Source of the DNA: Aeriscardovia sp.
GTDB lineage: Bacteria > Actinomycetota > Actinomycetes > Actinomycetales > Bifidobacteriaceae
Reading direction: 5' to 3'
NCBI GenBank assembly: GCA_017538895.1
Contig: JAFYHY010000097.1
Span: 62,001-126,000 of the forward strand
Length of the DNA stretch: 64,000 bases
The notes below the pieces were generated by a model. That model saw only the letters and a list, made by a program, of their open reading frames with translations, ran no database searches and was not told the origin of the DNA. The position numbers and the translations under genes are program-made. Within the stretch, counting starts at the first letter, position 1. The number at the start of each line of letters is the position of its first letter. Of the stretch, positions 19,356 to 26,997 are shown piece by piece.

Positions 19356-19417
19356 GCTCTCGATCCGCGGGCGGTAAAAATGACGCCACTTTTAGTGTAT
19401 ACATTATTACTTGACAT

Positions 19418-20104
19418 TTAAAAGATTCCTATGCATAAAGCAATACATAGTCCAATGAATTCACATATCAAGAAGAAATAAAATGCCGACCATCCCCGTA
19501 ATAGAACTGTGATACGAGACCCTTTACGAGCGAAAACAAGTAATGAGACAAAAACAATCGAAAAAATAAAGATAGCTGAGGCAGCAGCCACAATACCAAG
19601 ATCAAGCGCATTAGCATACGGCGAACTGTTGCCGTATAGGATATAGGTTTCACTCCAAAAATTCGAACTTAATAATGCCGCTCCTGAGAAGCCTTGTTCT
19701 AAAGCAAAACAGACTAATGCTAACCCAAAGTAAAATCGTCGACGTCTTGTTAATAATGCAGATCCAAGACAGATAAACAAGAGAACAAGAACGAGCCACC
19801 CAATGATTGACCACATGAATGGTGGGAAAAGATGAAAAGTGACAATAATGAAATTTGTTCTATCGTAGGCAATTCTCTGGCCTACCCAGTAGGGGCATAC
19901 TGCAGCAAGAAGGCTTAGAATGATCATAAAAACTGCACGAATAGGATGAGCTTTTTGCTTTTGTTGATCAGCATAGGACAACTCATGATGATGTGTTTCT
20001 AATGATTCTTGCGCTGTCAATGAGGATTTCTGATTATCAACTATGGCTGGATGACCACTCTGTTTATCCTGTAGCCACGTATGCATTGTTTTCTTCCGTG
20101 TCAC
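19418..20104 (-). CDS. Small membrane protein of unknown function
   Basis: I do not recognise this protein. With the GTG start at 20104 (GAGGAG 6 nt upstream) it has 228 residues; an ATG 7 codons earlier lacks a site. The first ~55 residues are soluble, Gln/His/Lys-rich and include a THHHELSYADQQKQK stretch. Four hydrophobic segments follow (about residues 60-80, 97-117, 125-150 and 170-195), plus a last one at the end, with a basic TRRRRFYF loop between. It lies between pepC copy 3 and rpsO. A pepC terminator precedes it, so it is probably a single-gene unit. Confidence 0.75.
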   Translation of the reverse strand: MTRKKTMHTWLQDKQSGHPAIVDNQKSSLTAQESLETHHHELSYADQQKQKAHPIRAVFMIILSLLAAVCPYWVGQRIAYDRTNFIIVTFHLFPPFMWSIIGWLVLVLLFICLGSALLTRRRRFYFGLALVCFALEQGFSGAALLSSNFWSETYILYGNSSPYANALDLGIVAAASAIFIFSIVFVSLLVFARKGSRITVLLRGWSAFYFFLICEFIGLCIALCIGIF

Positions 20105-20171
20105 CACATTCTCCTCATATCGCACTCATGGTCTTATCCTCTACTGTATCGAGGTTGTTATCAATAGACAA

Positions 20172-20214
20172 AAGGGGCACTGTCATCACACATGTGGTGT
20201 GTTCAGTGCCCCTT
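20172..20214 (-). terminator. Terminator of pepC copy 3
   Basis: An 11-bp outer stem (AAGGGGCACTG / CAGTGCCCCTT) encloses a second CACAC/GTGTG stem, 17 nt beyond the pepC stop, with TTTTG on the minus side. Confidence 0.8.
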
Positions 20215-20230
20215 AATAGTTTTATTATAT

Positions 20231-21580
20231 TCAGCGAGTTGGTTGCATAGAATTCCAGAATGGGAGCATAATTGGCTCTTCTTCGAAGGCCTTTAGTTGT
20301 TCATCAGACAAGTACTTCTTATTGATGACGACTTCGTATGTGTACTTCTGGAACCAAGGTTCACCCATAACCATGAAGCCTTTATCACCAATCTTGTCGC
20401 CCCAAGAATTTTCGATCTTGAAACGTGTTGGCTTTTCATCTTTGATGTTGACACCAGTAATAACCATTGCGTGTGTTGGCAGTGATTCACGAGTGGTGAA
20501 CATATCACCCTTCTTGAAATCGAAATCAATATCGAAGAGATCATTAAATCCATACATATCAAGATCCATGATTCCTTTTTGACGATCGAATTGCTGCATA
20601 ACATCGCAACCAAACCAAACATCTTGACCATCTTTCAATTGTTCGATAGTCAAGCGTTCCATTTCATCTCCAGGAACATTGAGATAAATGTTTGGACGTC
20701 CACCAACCATATTTCCAGAGTATTGAACACTGTAGGTCTTGCCATATGGCATATCTTCAACGTCTGGAACGTTCATAATGACAAGATAATCGTTCAAATC
20801 TAAGCCAATGAAATCTTTGTAGAACTCTGCTGGCGTCATTGGACCATATTGATGGAACTTCTTCTCATCAGTGGTGTCTTTATATTCAAAGGTAATTTCC
20901 TTTGGTGGAACACCAAGAGCGATAGCAAGAATACGATAGACTTCGTCGAGCATTCCCTTACGTGTAGAGGAGATCTCTTCTTCAGAAGCATGATCAGTCA
21001 CCATACGACGAAGAACCAGTCCGTCCTTACGAAGCTTACGATTCAGGATTGTGTTTAATTCGCTGGAGTTAATGGAGCAGTTAGTCTCATTCATTTGATC
21101 TTTTGGTACAACACCATACTTGTCAATCAAAGCACAAACGAGGCACCAATCTCCACCGTCTTCTTGTGGTGCAGAGAAGAGGTAGTGAACTCCACGATCG
21201 CTCATTGGTTTGTCTGCAGTCTCAATGACATTCTGATAGAAGTAATTGGACTTTTCGAGCTTGTCATAGAAGTTCTCATAATTCTGAGATAATTCAAAGT
21301 CTTCTGGCAGATTGTACTTCTTGACCATGAAGTTGCGAAGAGTATTCAGACCAGAATAGATCCAGCAACGACCAGAATGATTTTGATTTGATGCACTTAA
21401 CTTGACATCATCTGTGGAGAAGGTGAAGTTCTCATTAGAGTTACGGTCAACTGCATTCATATCTTGAGCAGACTTATAAATGCCATTTGTGCTTACTGCA
21501 CGTTTTGCAATGAGATTGCTACGGTCAGATTCAAAATTCTCTTGGAACTTTGCTAACTCATCAATGCTAATCTCTTTCAT
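20231..21580 (-). CDS. pepC: Aminopeptidase C, copy 3
   Basis: A 449-residue C1B peptidase. The catalytic Cys is at about residue 72 (QNHSGRCWIY), with His in LPTHAMVITGV and Asn in IENSWGDK. It shares the block ESDRSNLIAKRAVSTNGIYK and most of its length with copy 2 but differs around the active site (NHSGRCWIYSG against KRSGRCWIFAA), so specificity may differ. It lies 144 nt downstream of APC exchanger 2 on the same strand with no clear terminator between them, and two shared operator-like motifs lie in that gap. AAAGGGG precedes the ATG. Confidence 0.95.
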   Translation of the reverse strand: MKEISIDELAKFQENFESDRSNLIAKRAVSTNGIYKSAQDMNAVDRNSNENFTFSTDDVKLSASNQNHSGRCWIYSGLNTLRNFMVKKYNLPEDFELSQNYENFYDKLEKSNYFYQNVIETADKPMSDRGVHYLFSAPQEDGGDWCLVCALIDKYGVVPKDQMNETNCSINSSELNTILNRKLRKDGLVLRRMVTDHASEEEISSTRKGMLDEVYRILAIALGVPPKEITFEYKDTTDEKKFHQYGPMTPAEFYKDFIGLDLNDYLVIMNVPDVEDMPYGKTYSVQYSGNMVGGRPNIYLNVPGDEMERLTIEQLKDGQDVWFGCDVMQQFDRQKGIMDLDMYGFNDLFDIDFDFKKGDMFTTRESLPTHAMVITGVNIKDEKPTRFKIENSWGDKIGDKGFMVMGEPWFQKYTYEVVINKKYLSDEQLKAFEEEPIMLPFWNSMQPTR

Positions 21581-21663
21581 TGCACATCCCCTTTCTTAGG
21601 GCAATGAAACCTCTTAGAGAGATTTAAATTCCTCTCTTGTTCTATTAATGATTTTATTATTGT

Positions 21664-21678
21664 GGCAACGAAATCACC
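21664..21678 (-). promoter_or_regulatory. Shared operator-like motif 2 upstream of pepC copy 3
   Basis: The minus strand reads GGTGATTTCGTTGCC, an imperfect palindrome (GGTGA-N5-TTGCC). Its reverse complement GGCAACGAAATCACC matches the other sites, so it lies in inverted orientation 19 nt from motif 1. Confidence 0.55.
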
Positions 21679-21697
21679 ATAAAATATCGAAATTAAT

Positions 21698-21712
21698 GAT
21701 GAAATCGTTACC
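21698..21712 (-). promoter_or_regulatory. Shared operator-like motif 1 upstream of pepC copy 3
   Basis: The minus strand reads GGTAACGATTTCATC. It matches the site before pepC copy 2 in 14 of 15 positions and the one before exchanger 1 over its full 14 nt. It is located 118 nt before the pepC start, just after the exchanger 2 stop. Confidence 0.6.
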
Positions 21713-21724
21713 GGCTTTCGTGTT

Positions 21725-23428
21725 TTAATCTAACGCTTGAGCATCAGCAATAATCTGTGGATCTAAATCAGCCTTCATTGCAGTAGAGGCAAAATGATGC
21801 TTAATTGGCATTCCCATTGGATTCTGATCATATGCAAGAATATCTGAATCAATATCAGAGCTGACTGCTTGCGGCTTAGGAAGACCCTCAATTTCCCATG
21901 TAAATGGAGAGAACTCATTCTGCGGATCTACCCAATCATGACGATTCTTTGCGAGTGCGTAGATGATTGCTGCGACAAGCAGGACGAAAATGACGATGGC
22001 GATAATGGTAACGACGTAGGTTACTGGTGAGCCAACTTCTTCTGACACCTGTGCTGGTGGCAAGATAGAAAGAACGATACCGAATACGCAGGAGATGTAT
22101 CCGATGATGCAGGTGATCCATCCGCCAACTTTGCCTCCTGGAATGGTAAAGCTGCGTGGACGATTTGGTTGCATGTATTTGAGACGTAGGTAGGCAGTAA
22201 AGAAGATGATGTAGTACAGCAGGTAGGTGACGGTGACTGCTTGGTCAAGCATGATGACGAAGCCTTCGATGTTTGGAAGGAGTTCGACGAGGTAGGCGAA
22301 AATGGTCATGAATGCGCATTGTGCATACATAAGTTTTGATGGCATACCGTATTCGTTATAGCTTTGCATTGCTTTTGGTAGATAACCGACGCGTGCTGCT
22401 TGGCCAAGCATGAAGGATGGGCCAGCGAAGCTGGTAACGGTAAGAGCAATGGTGTTGCAGAGTAATGCCCATGTAATGACCATGTATAGCCATGGCATTC
22501 CGATGGTTGCGCCGAGGTCACGGAAGACCGCGAAAAGTGTATAGAGGACATTAATTTGTGATTCTGGGATAACGGTTGCGATGATTAGGGTTCCGATAAC
22601 GAAGATGAGAAAAGCAAGGATCATAGAGACAACCATTGCGCGAGTAAAATCACGTTTTGGATTTTTTAAGTCTTTAATATGCGCTGCATTCATATCAATA
22701 CCTGCATAGCTGAAAAGAACGCCTGCAACAAGTGATAATGATGACATGCCGTTCCATTTTGGAACGAGGTTTGATGGTGCGTAGCTGATAGCTGAGGTGT
22801 GACCTTTAGCTAACCATACAAAAACAAAAATAATCATTAAAGCAAGTGGAATAAGCGTACCGACATAGACGCCAGCTTTAGCGATTTTAGAGAAGGCTTG
22901 AACACCGTGAGCTGCTAAGAATGCCATGAACCAATAGAATAAAACGAAACCAGTCATGATAAGCAATAAGCCTGTTTTGCCAATAAAAGCGTTTGGGTCT
23001 TTTGCGAATTGGACTGCTTTGGAGAAGTTATTGGTATAGAAAAGAAGTGTTGCACTAAACGATGGGATACCAACACCAAGAATAATAGAGGTTTGGAACC
23101 ATAAAATGATCAAGCAGGCAAAAGCCCAACCTTTGCCCATCGCTTCGCCAACCCAGCGGAAAATACCACCTTTTTGTGGCCATCCTGTTGCCATTTCAGC
23201 ACAGACTAATGCGGTTGGAATGAAGAAGAAAATTGCTCCAATTGCAAAATAGGTTACTGAAGAAAGACCATAGAATGCTTGTTGAGGGTCATTTGCTAAT
23301 CCAGCAATCATGGACACATTCATCATTGCTAGAGCAGAAATTGATATATATTCTTTTTTGATTGCAGTATGGTCTCGATGTGAATATGAGGCCAAGCTTG
23401 GTAGATCGCTAGATTGACTACTACTCAC
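21725..23428 (-). CDS. APC-superfamily amino-acid exchanger, GadC-like, copy 2
   Basis: I take the GTG at 23428 (567 aa): AAAGGAAG lies 7 nt upstream and its N-terminus then matches copy 1. An ATG six codons earlier would place that site inside the gene. There are about 12 membrane segments and the same signatures as copy 1 (MMNVSMIAGLANDPQQAFYG, GGIFRWVGEAMGKGWAF, SGPSFMLGQAAR-like). The EILAYDQNPM-type tail is kept as DILAYDQNPM. The two proteins are clearly paralogous over their whole length. With pepC copy 3 immediately downstream it forms the second exchanger/peptidase module. The exchanged amino acids are unknown. Confidence 0.88.
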   Translation of the reverse strand: MSSSQSSDLPSLASYSHRDHTAIKKEYISISALAMMNVSMIAGLANDPQQAFYGLSSVTYFAIGAIFFFIPTALVCAEMATGWPQKGGIFRWVGEAMGKGWAFACLIILWFQTSIILGVGIPSFSATLLFYTNNFSKAVQFAKDPNAFIGKTGLLLIMTGFVLFYWFMAFLAAHGVQAFSKIAKAGVYVGTLIPLALMIIFVFVWLAKGHTSAISYAPSNLVPKWNGMSSLSLVAGVLFSYAGIDMNAAHIKDLKNPKRDFTRAMVVSMILAFLIFVIGTLIIATVIPESQINVLYTLFAVFRDLGATIGMPWLYMVITWALLCNTIALTVTSFAGPSFMLGQAARVGYLPKAMQSYNEYGMPSKLMYAQCAFMTIFAYLVELLPNIEGFVIMLDQAVTVTYLLYYIIFFTAYLRLKYMQPNRPRSFTIPGGKVGGWITCIIGYISCVFGIVLSILPPAQVSEEVGSPVTYVVTIIAIVIFVLLVAAIIYALAKNRHDWVDPQNEFSPFTWEIEGLPKPQAVSSDIDSDILAYDQNPMGMPIKHHFASTAMKADLDPQIIADAQALD

Positions 23429-23623
23429 GATCCAACTTCCTTTCATCGCTGAAGCATCATCGAATTGCCATACAAAATTTAGTAATACGCATGATTCCTC
23501 TGTGACTCAATAGCATACGCAAAAGTAATACGATGACAATTCGTAAGAAATGTATAGAAGAAAGAATAGTTATAACACAATGGAGGTTATGATTACTCTC
23601 TTTCTTTTCCAGTTAAGAAAAAA

Positions 23624-23647
23624 CAAACGTCCGTTTGAAACTCAAAC
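23624..23647. promoter_or_regulatory. Overlapping CAAAC/GTTTG palindromes
   Basis: CAAACGTCCGTTTG is a perfect 6-bp inverted repeat around TC. Its right arm is also the left arm of GTTTGAAACTCAAAC. Three alternating half-sites in 24 nt look like a repressor operator. The 286-nt gap between the sortase stop and exchanger 2 holds this, a weak copy of the shared motif near 23532-23546, and no gene I can support. Confidence 0.4.
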
Positions 23648-23714
23648 ACGGAAATGACGTAAATATTTCAAAACGGGTTTATTTTATCAGAAGGATTGGT
23701 CTTCTTACTGAGAT

Positions 23715-24725
23715 TTAGTAACCGTACCGCATCTTTGCATGCTGCATTTGCTTCCAATGATTCTTTCTCCACACAAGTGGAAGAAGCAAAATAAAGAAGA
23801 GTAGGCCGCCAAAACCACAGCAGATTCCATTCAACAGTGGGTCAGTGACCGCACTTGGGTATGGTGCTTCTTGCGGCATTTTGACTCGTTCCCCAGTTAC
23901 TAACAGACGATGCGTATTAATACCATATGGTGTACAGGTCAGTAAGGTCACTAGATCTTTTCCTGGAACAATAGTGATTGCTGATGCATCTGTTGGAAGA
24001 ATCACCTTAATACTGATAACTTTGTAGGCTAATGTCTCCCCCATGGTTTTGATATAAAAATCATCGCCAATTTTCATTTCCGTTAATCGTGTGAACATTA
24101 ATGCTTTAATAAAACCAGTATGTGCAGCTATCACTGCGCGGGTATTAATACCGCCGACAGGTAGACTCGTTCCATAGATTTGACCAGCTCCAGATGCTAG
24201 TGTTGCTTCACTTGTTCCGTGATAGATCGGAAGGTTCACACCTATTTCTGGGATCACAACAGAACCTTCAATTCCTCCTCCTTCATTCAGAAGAGAAAGG
24301 TAATGTTTATACGCTTTTGATGTTGTGATACTGTCATCTTTTGATTTCTGTGATGAACTACGGTTACTTGCAGTAAGGAATGGATCATCTACTTGACCAA
24401 TGATTGGTTGACCGCTTTCATATAACTGTTTGTTATATTCTTGTGCTGCTTTAATCGCGTTTTGCGCTTCAGGATATGGCCATGATGATACGTTTTTTTG
24501 TCGTTCTTGTACGATAGCTATCTGTTCGCGTTGAGAGATAGTATCCAAAATAAATGGGTAGGCAGCGATAGATAAACCGCTGACAAAAAGAGCAATAAAA
24601 AGAACAAGAAGCGCATTAAGCTGTCGTATTGCACGTCGTTTATCACGTACTTTTTTATCAGATTTAGTACTAAGTTGAGAATTTGTTTTTTGAGTCTTTT
24701 GGTGTGAACAAGACTGATCTACCAT
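23715..24725 (-). CDS. Class C (pilin-polymerising) sortase
   Basis: I start at the ATG at 24725 (336 aa) with AGAAGGA just upstream; a GTG seven codons earlier has no site. There is an N-terminal membrane segment (LLVLFIALFVSGLSIAAYPF) and a lid-type DPF motif (VDDPFLTAS). The catalytic His lies in AVIAAHTGF, and Cys and Arg in LLTCTPYGINTHRLLVTG. A second membrane segment at the C-terminus is typical of class C. It joins pilin subunits through a lysine of the next subunit. It lies directly downstream of the LPMTG pilin, but a strong terminator separates them. Confidence 0.93.
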   Translation of the reverse strand: MVDQSCSHQKTQKTNSQLSTKSDKKVRDKRRAIRQLNALLVLFIALFVSGLSIAAYPFILDTISQREQIAIVQERQKNVSSWPYPEAQNAIKAAQEYNKQLYESGQPIIGQVDDPFLTASNRSSSQKSKDDSITTSKAYKHYLSLLNEGGGIEGSVVIPEIGVNLPIYHGTSEATLASGAGQIYGTSLPVGGINTRAVIAAHTGFIKALMFTRLTEMKIGDDFYIKTMGETLAYKVISIKVILPTDASAITIVPGKDLVTLLTCTPYGINTHRLLVTGERVKMPQEAPYPSAVTDPLLNGICCGFGGLLFFILLLPLVWRKNHWKQMQHAKMRYGY

Positions 24726-24766
24726 TAATTCCTTCTTCGATTTCACTAATTATATCGAATTTGTAA

Positions 24767-24805
24767 GAAAAAAGTGCGTCCGCTAATGTACTCAGCGGAC
24801 GCACT
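24767..24805 (-). terminator. Terminator between pilin and sortase
   Basis: A 12-bp perfect stem (AGTGCGTCCGCT and complement) with a 9-nt loop is followed by six T on the minus strand, 33 nt past the pilin stop and before the sortase start. It should limit read-through into the sortase gene. Confidence 0.88.
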
Positions 24806-24838
24806 CTATCTATTTCTTACTCACCATAATGGGAGATA

Positions 24839-26542
24839 TCAGTCTTGAAGAAGTTCCTTCTTCTTGCGGTAGACAACCAAGACAATTGCAGCGCCACCGA
24901 GAAGAACGATTGCGACGAAGACGCCAAGAATGATGCCTGCGCCACCAGTCATAGGAAGCTGATCGATAGACTTAACGTTTTCGACGGTATCTTCAGAGGT
25001 GTTAACAAGACCCCATGGATCGCCAGTAGCTGTCTTGGAAACAGTTTCTGCAGAACCGTACTTCAAAGTAACAGTGAAGCTTGGCTTAATTGCTTGTGCT
25101 CCTGTTGCTTGGGTAGTTTCTGTAACGGTGTAGGTGCCGTTAGCAAGACCGCCGATTTCGAAAAGACCCTTTTGGTTGACAGAGCTGAATTGCTCTGCAT
25201 CAGCTGTGTTAGTGGTCCAAGCCCAGCTACCAGTAGTGCTGCCAGCCATCAAATATTCAGTAGTACCGTTAACAGTCTTAGAGACTTCGAACTTTGCTCC
25301 AGTTGCAGCTGTTCCATTTGGCCAAATCTTCTGCCACCACATACCAACATTAGTTGCGGATGGTGAAGGCTCATCTGGGCTTACTGGATTTGAATTTGGA
25401 GTATTTGGATTTTCTGGAGTGGAACCTGAATTTGGTGAACCGTTGGTATGAACAGTTGCGCTGGAGTCAGCAGAGGTTGCTCCATTGTTGTTGACACTTG
25501 CAGTGTTGGTTGCAGTTTCATCGGTGACTTGGTTATTGATGAAACCGGTATATGTCATGGTTAAATCGCTACCAACAGAAACTTTTTCTTTAGTCTGGAG
25601 GTAGTCAAGAGCTGCCTTAGAAAGGGTAACAGTTAACTTATCGCTACCGTTGCCAACTAAAGTAGAACCAGATGATGGGTCAACAGTAACAGAACCGGTA
25701 CCTGCATCGGAATTTAACTGAGCAACAGTCAATCCATCAATTTCGATGGAGTTGAGGTTCAAAGTTAAACCAGTTCCTGGGGTATCAACGAATTGGTAAG
25801 TATAGGTAGTGGTATTGGAATCATTTGGCATTGTTCCTTTAACGGAATAGTCAATTGTTTGTCCAATATCGAAGGTGTCATCAGTAGCAGAACCGTTAGT
25901 AACAGTCTTTACAGGAGCCTGTGGTGTTGTTTGATTCTTGATAGCGATGCTGTTTGTCAGATTTGGTGTAACAGTTGGACCACCCTGTGTAGAAATAATA
26001 ATTGGAACAGAAGAGTTAGTTGTTGAGGTATCAACAATTTCATAAACACCAGCTGGAAGAGTTGCAGTAGCAGTAGTTCCGGTGACAGTAGTGTTCAAAG
26101 TAGAACCGTCAGAAGCAGCTACAGAAGCCAAAGCTTGTGCTAACTTACGTGAGTTAGAACTAGAAGTTCCTGTACTTTCCTGACCAAATACTGGCGTGGA
26201 CTGGTTTTCAGCCCATGCTAAAGGATTATCTTGATAGTCGCTTGGAACGGTGTATCCAAGATTCGTTAATTCTGCGCAAATCTGAGATGCGTAAGCAGAA
26301 TTAGTTACTAAACCATATGTACTCGTACCATACTGGGTGTAGCTACCAAGTTGGATGTACTTGAAAGTATGCCCCTGTAACTGTTGACTATCTTGAGCCG
26401 TAAGAGTGATAGTCTCATTTGTAGTAACTGCGGTACCACCAGAAGTAGCTGCATTAGCTGTTGCTACTCCAAAAGCCAAACCACACAGCGACATAGCTGT
26501 AGCTGCCGCACCAGCGACAAACTTTTTGGCATTTCCCTTCAT
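24839..26542 (-). CDS. LPXTG-anchored major pilin / fimbrial subunit
   Basis: A 567-residue surface protein. It has a signal peptide (positive N-terminus, hydrophobic VAGAAATAMSLCGLAFGVA, cleavage near ANA-AT), Thr-rich isopeptide-type fimbrial domains, a Pro/Asn/Ser-rich linker (~residues 365-400) and a Cna-B-like C-terminal domain. An E-box-like TYTVTETTQATG lies there, then LPMTG, a membrane helix and a KKK tail. Lysines in SIAIKNQ could be the polymerising pilin lysine (tentative). It is followed by its sortase. No second pilin lies next to it. AAAGGGGAG precedes the ATG and is part-covered by a palindrome. Confidence 0.9.
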   Translation of the reverse strand: MKGNAKKFVAGAAATAMSLCGLAFGVATANAATSGGTAVTTNETITLTAQDSQQLQGHTFKYIQLGSYTQYGTSTYGLVTNSAYASQICAELTNLGYTVPSDYQDNPLAWAENQSTPVFGQESTGTSSSNSRKLAQALASVAASDGSTLNTTVTGTTATATLPAGVYEIVDTSTTNSSVPIIISTQGGPTVTPNLTNSIAIKNQTTPQAPVKTVTNGSATDDTFDIGQTIDYSVKGTMPNDSNTTTYTYQFVDTPGTGLTLNLNSIEIDGLTVAQLNSDAGTGSVTVDPSSGSTLVGNGSDKLTVTLSKAALDYLQTKEKVSVGSDLTMTYTGFINNQVTDETATNTASVNNNGATSADSSATVHTNGSPNSGSTPENPNTPNSNPVSPDEPSPSATNVGMWWQKIWPNGTAATGAKFEVSKTVNGTTEYLMAGSTTGSWAWTTNTADAEQFSSVNQKGLFEIGGLANGTYTVTETTQATGAQAIKPSFTVTLKYGSAETVSKTATGDPWGLVNTSEDTVENVKSIDQLPMTGGAGIILGVFVAIVLLGGAAIVLVVYRKKKELLQD

Positions 26543-26549
26543 TCTCTCC

Positions 26550-26561
26550 CCTTTCGAAAGG
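26550..26561 (-). promoter_or_regulatory. Palindrome over the pilin ribosome-binding site
   Basis: CCTTTCGAAAGG is a perfect 12-bp palindrome. Its AAAGG half is the start of the Shine-Dalgarno region AAAGGGGAG of the pilin gene, so pairing could hide the site. Confidence 0.45.
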
Positions 26562-26737
26562 AAATTATTGTATTCAAATTGTCCTTATCTTATTCATTTT
26601 TTGCACGACTATCTTAATAACATCATGAACACAGAAAAAGAATAATCAATCCCTTCTAGAATAATCTATGGGATAGGCAATTATATCAAGAAAAACACTC
26701 AATGACCAAGAAGCAAAAATTTAGTGAATTTAGGTAT

Positions 26738-26761
26738 AAAAAAAGCCAACTTTACGTTGGC
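26738..26761 (-). terminator. Terminator of tRNA-Glu
   Basis: GCCAAC-GTAAA-GTTGGC followed by seven T on the minus strand, just past the 3' end of the tRNA. Confidence 0.88.
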
Positions 26762-26767
26762 AACGCG

Positions 26768-26839
26768 TACCCCCGAAGAGAATCGAACTCTTGTTGTCAG
26801 AGTGAAAGTCTGATGTCCTAACCATTAGACGACGGGGGC
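26768..26839 (-). tRNA. tRNA-Glu (anticodon TTC)
   Basis: The minus strand folds as a full cloverleaf. The acceptor GCCCCCG pairs with CGGGGGT (final G-U). The anticodon stem TCAGA/TCTGA holds loop CTTTCAC, and the T-arm is AAGAG-TTCGATT-CTCTT. CCA is not encoded. Confidence 0.96.
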
Positions 26840-26997
26840 CGATAACATCTATTACTATACAATCATTTTTACTGACTACCAAATCTCATCAGTAATCGGC
26901 GTGTCGCATAGGTTCATTGTTATTTATGGCATATTTTTAGAACATACTATTTATATTTAATACGGCAAATAACCTTAAACAGACAAAGAAGAATAAC

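Noticed and set aside
14342-23428. Similar stretches in the two exchanger genes as an insertion element or composite transposon
   Set aside because: No transposase, terminal repeats or target duplications are seen; gene duplication explains the similarity.
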